Assembly: GCF_026013965.1 (NCBI RefSeq)
Contig: NZ_CP110341.1
Coordinates: 1,240,001 to 1,304,000, forward strand
Source of the DNA: Brevibacterium sp. JSBI002
GTDB lineage: Bacteria > Actinomycetota > Actinomycetes > Actinomycetales > Brevibacteriaceae
DNA length: 64,000 nucleotides
Reading direction: 5' to 3'
Shown here: positions 62,097-64,000 of the stretch, piece after piece
Position numbering within the stretch: the stretch's first letter is position 1
How the letters are laid out: every line of letters begins with the position of its first letter
Program-made: the position numbers and the translations under genes
Notes under the pieces: model-generated
Seen by the model: only the letters and a program-made list of their open reading frames with translations
What the model was told of the DNA's origin: nothing
Database searches by the model: none

Positions 62097-63673
62097 AGGG
62101 GGATGTTACCGTGCTTGCGCGCGGGAGCGTCGACGTGCTTGTTCTTCAGCGCGCGCAGGGAACGCACGATCCGGCTGCGGGTCTCGCTCGGCTTGATGAC
62201 GGCGTCGATGTAGCCTTCCTCGGCGGCCAGGTACGGGTTGAGCAGCGCATCCTCGTAGTCCTGGATGAGTTCGGCACGTGCCGCTTCGACATCCTCACCG
62301 GCCTCTTCGACGGCCTTGAGCTTGCGGCGATAGACGATGTTCGCCGCACCCTGGGCACCCATGACCGCGATCTGCGCGCTCGGCCAGGCGAGATTGATAT
62401 CGGCACCGAGCTGTTTCGACCCCATCACGCAGTACGCGCCGCCATAGGCCTTGCGGGTGATGAGGGTGACGAGCGGAACGGTGGCTTCACCGTAGGCGTA
62501 GATGAGCTTGGCGCCGCGGCGGATGATGCCGCCGTACTCCTGATCGGTGCCCGGCAGGAACCCGGGAACATCGACGAAGGTGAGGATCGGCAGGTTGAAG
62601 GCATCGCAGAGGCGCACGAAGCGTGCGGCCTTCTCCGAGGCGTCGATGTCGAGGGTGCCGGCCAACTGCATGGGCTGGTTGGCGATGACGCCGACACTGA
62701 CACCTTCGACGCGGCCGAAGCCGGTGACGACGTTCGGAGCGAAGAGCTCCGAGACCTGCAGGAAATCGCCGTCGTCGAGGACCGTGGTGACCACGTCGAG
62801 GATGTCGTAGGGCTGCGAGGGCGAATCCGGCATAAGCGTATCCAGCGCTTCGTCCTCGGGAGTCACCGACAGATCGGACTCGAACTCGTCGGCATCGGCC
62901 GGGTCGAGGTTGTTCTGTGGCAGGAACGAGAGCAGATCGCGCACATAGTTGAGCGCATCGTCCTCGTCGGAAGCCAGATAGTGGGCGTTTCCCGACACGG
63001 TGTTGTTCGTCCGTCCGCCGCCGAGTTCCTCATGGCCGACGGACTCTCCCGTGACGGTCTTGATGACGTCGGGGCCGGTGATGTACATGTGGCTGATCTG
63101 ATCGACCATGATCGTGACGTCGGTCAGGGCGGGGGAGTACACGGCGCCGCCGGCCGAGGGGCCCATGATGAGCGAGATCTGCGGGATCACTCCGGACGAG
63201 GCGACATTGAGGCGGAAGATCTCCGCGAACAGCGCAATCGATCCGACGCCTTCCTGGATCCGGGCGCCTCCCGAGTCGTTGATGCCGATGATCGGGCAGC
63301 CGAGCTTGAGAGCGAGCTTCTGCACCTTGACGATCTTGCGGCCGTTGGCTTCGGCCAGGGAGCCGCCGAGGACGGTGAAGTCGTGAGCGAAGACCGCGAC
63401 GGTCTTGCCTTCGATCGTGCCCAGTCCGCAGACGACTCCGTCACCGTCGGGGCGGTTGTCCTGCATCCCGAACTGGTGATTGTGATGGCGGGCGAATTCG
63501 TCGATCTCCTGGAAGGAATCGGCGTCGAGGAGAGCTGCAATGCGTTCACGGGCGGTCTGCTTGCCGCGCTTGTGCTGGTTGTCCACCGAGCGCTGATTGC
63601 CCGCGTGGGCTGCTTCTCGGCGCTGGGTGAAAGCGTCGATGCGCTCGGCTGTGGTCCGTGGAGTATCCGTCAT
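62093..63673 (-). CDS. Acyl-CoA carboxylase beta subunit (carboxyltransferase, PccB/AccD type)
   Basis: A 526-residue carboxyltransferase. Landmarks are [80 protein letters not shown] and [15 protein letters not shown]. It transfers CO2 from biotin to propionyl-CoA or acetyl-CoA. The substrate pocket cannot be resolved between acetyl and propionyl by eye. The ATG at 63673 starts [13 protein letters not shown]. It is divergent from birA, which adds the biotin its partner alpha subunit needs; the alpha subunit is not in the window. Confidence 0.92.
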   Translation of the reverse strand: MTDTPRTTAERIDAFTQRREAAHAGNQRSVDNQHKRGKQTARERIAALLDADSFQEIDEFARHHNHQFGMQDNRPDGDGVVCGLGTIEGKTVAVFAHDFTVLGGSLAEANGRKIVKVQKLALKLGCPIIGINDSGGARIQEGVGSIALFAEIFRLNVASSGVIPQISLIMGPSAGGAVYSPALTDVTIMVDQISHMYITGPDVIKTVTGESVGHEELGGGRTNNTVSGNAHYLASDEDDALNYVRDLLSFLPQNNLDPADADEFESDLSVTPEDEALDTLMPDSPSQPYDILDVVTTVLDDGDFLQVSELFAPNVVTGFGRVEGVSVGVIANQPMQLAGTLDIDASEKAARFVRLCDAFNLPILTFVDVPGFLPGTDQEYGGIIRRGAKLIYAYGEATVPLVTLITRKAYGGAYCVMGSKQLGADINLAWPSAQIAVMGAQGAANIVYRRKLKAVEEAGEDVEAARAELIQDYEDALLNPYLAAEEGYIDAVIKPSETRSRIVRSLRALKNKHVDAPARKHGNIPL

Positions 63674-63741
63674 GTATCCACAATAACGATGACGTGAGAC
63701 TTCGTTGTGCACTCTCACCAAAAGAATCTAGAGTGGACTGG

Positions 63742-64000
63742 TGAACAGCCAACACAATTCCCTCCTCGTCGACGTCGACTCAGTGCGCCGCACCGCCGCG
63801 GACCGTGGTCTCTCGCTCCCGCCGCTGATCTGGGACGATATCTGTACGTCGACGAATGACGAACTTGCGCGAATGGTTCGAGAAGGAGCCGGCGCCGGTT
63901 CGCCCGTGGCCGAATTCACCATCCGCGGCACCGACTTCCAGAACGCCGGACACGGCCGACTGGGCCGGACCTGGACGGTGCCTGCCCGCCGGTCGCTGAC
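63742..64000 (+). CDS. birA: Biotin-[acetyl-CoA-carboxylase] ligase, N-terminal part (partial)
   Basis: The frame from the GTG at 63742 is open to the window end (86 codons). It reads MNSQHNSLLVDVDSVRRTA, has the ligase motif STND and the biotin loop QNAGHGRLGRTW, where the common form is Q-T/S-AGRGRxGRxW (one Arg is His). No N-terminal DNA-binding domain precedes it, so it is a monofunctional ligase. TAGAGT ends 6 bases before the GTG (leaderless). Divergent arrangement with the carboxyltransferase is typical of actinobacteria. Confidence 0.88.

Noticed and set aside
62111..63697. A 528-codon open frame antisense to the carboxyltransferase gene
   Set aside because: It mirrors a well-conserved PccB/AccD gene and has no recognisable protein features.

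Overview
The window is high-GC DNA, gene-dense on both strands, with GTG starts, ATGA/GTGA start-stop overlaps and several apparently leaderless genes. The gene set (FadE5-like acyl-CoA dehydrogenase, acyl-CoA carboxylase with epsilon subunit, Rv2578c-type radical SAM protein, CsoR-type copper operator, SOS box of the TCGAAC-N4-GTTCGA type) points to a free-living actinobacterium. Brevibacterium or a close relative is my best guess from protein flavour alone; no search was run. I found no rRNA, tRNA, CRISPR array, insertion sequence or phage gene.

Layout. 1-3121: an operon of sugar-kinase-like phosphotransferase (APH), SDR and acyl-CoA dehydrogenase (cut by the window edge), resembling the LvaA/LvaD/LvaC set for 4-hydroxyacyl-CoA breakdown, divergent from a quinone oxidoreductase with a TetR-type palindrome between. 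3349-4929: BCCT transporter. 4958-9733: a D-threonate-type catabolic operon (GntP permease, DtnK-like kinase, PdxA2-like dehydrogenase, DeoR regulator). 10083-13475: a frameshifted Zn dehydrogenase and a CopB-type ATPase behind a CsoR-like operator. 13568-18808: ring-cleavage-type VOC protein, lipoprotein, RraA, PLP enzyme, secreted protein and DAACS transporter. 19111-24952: FadE5-like dehydrogenase, PAP2 protein, a two-component system whose kinase is broken at its phospho-histidine, and a DUF4352 protein.

25844-32316 is the most unusual block. Five tightly packed plus-strand genes (medium-chain dehydrogenase, degenerate PTPS-like protein, glycosyltransferase, methyltransferase, LPG-synthase/flippase-like membrane protein) converge on a two-gene operon (CDP-alcohol phosphatidyltransferase and a GTP cyclohydrolase II fused to a RibD-type reductase domain). 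Together they look like a pathway making a GTP-derived, glycosylated and methylated, possibly membrane-linked compound. I know of no characterised pathway with this set.

32575-47034 holds an orphan formylglycine-generating enzyme, a CoA transferase, a split MatC-like carrier, an NCS1 permease, a DesK/DesR-like pair directly upstream of a fatty-acid desaturase, an MgtC-family protein, an FrnE-like thiol oxidoreductase and an SOS-box-controlled radical SAM protein. 47096-60950 is a catabolic and transport region: flavin reductase plus LLM monooxygenase (both frameshifted), five transporters of the MFS and NCS1 families, an Asp/Glu racemase-superfamily enzyme, a GntR regulator, a DUF885 protein and a nitrilase-family amidase. 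61012-64000 holds a TetR regulator, acyl-CoA carboxylase beta and epsilon subunits, and the start of birA.

Two features cut across the window. First, five genes carry single frameshifts in otherwise intact reading frames, which may be assembly indels or recent decay. Second, two large perfect palindromes (76 and 78 bp) share a core and differ by symmetric changes, and the 10-mer GCCGAGGCGG is strongly over-represented.
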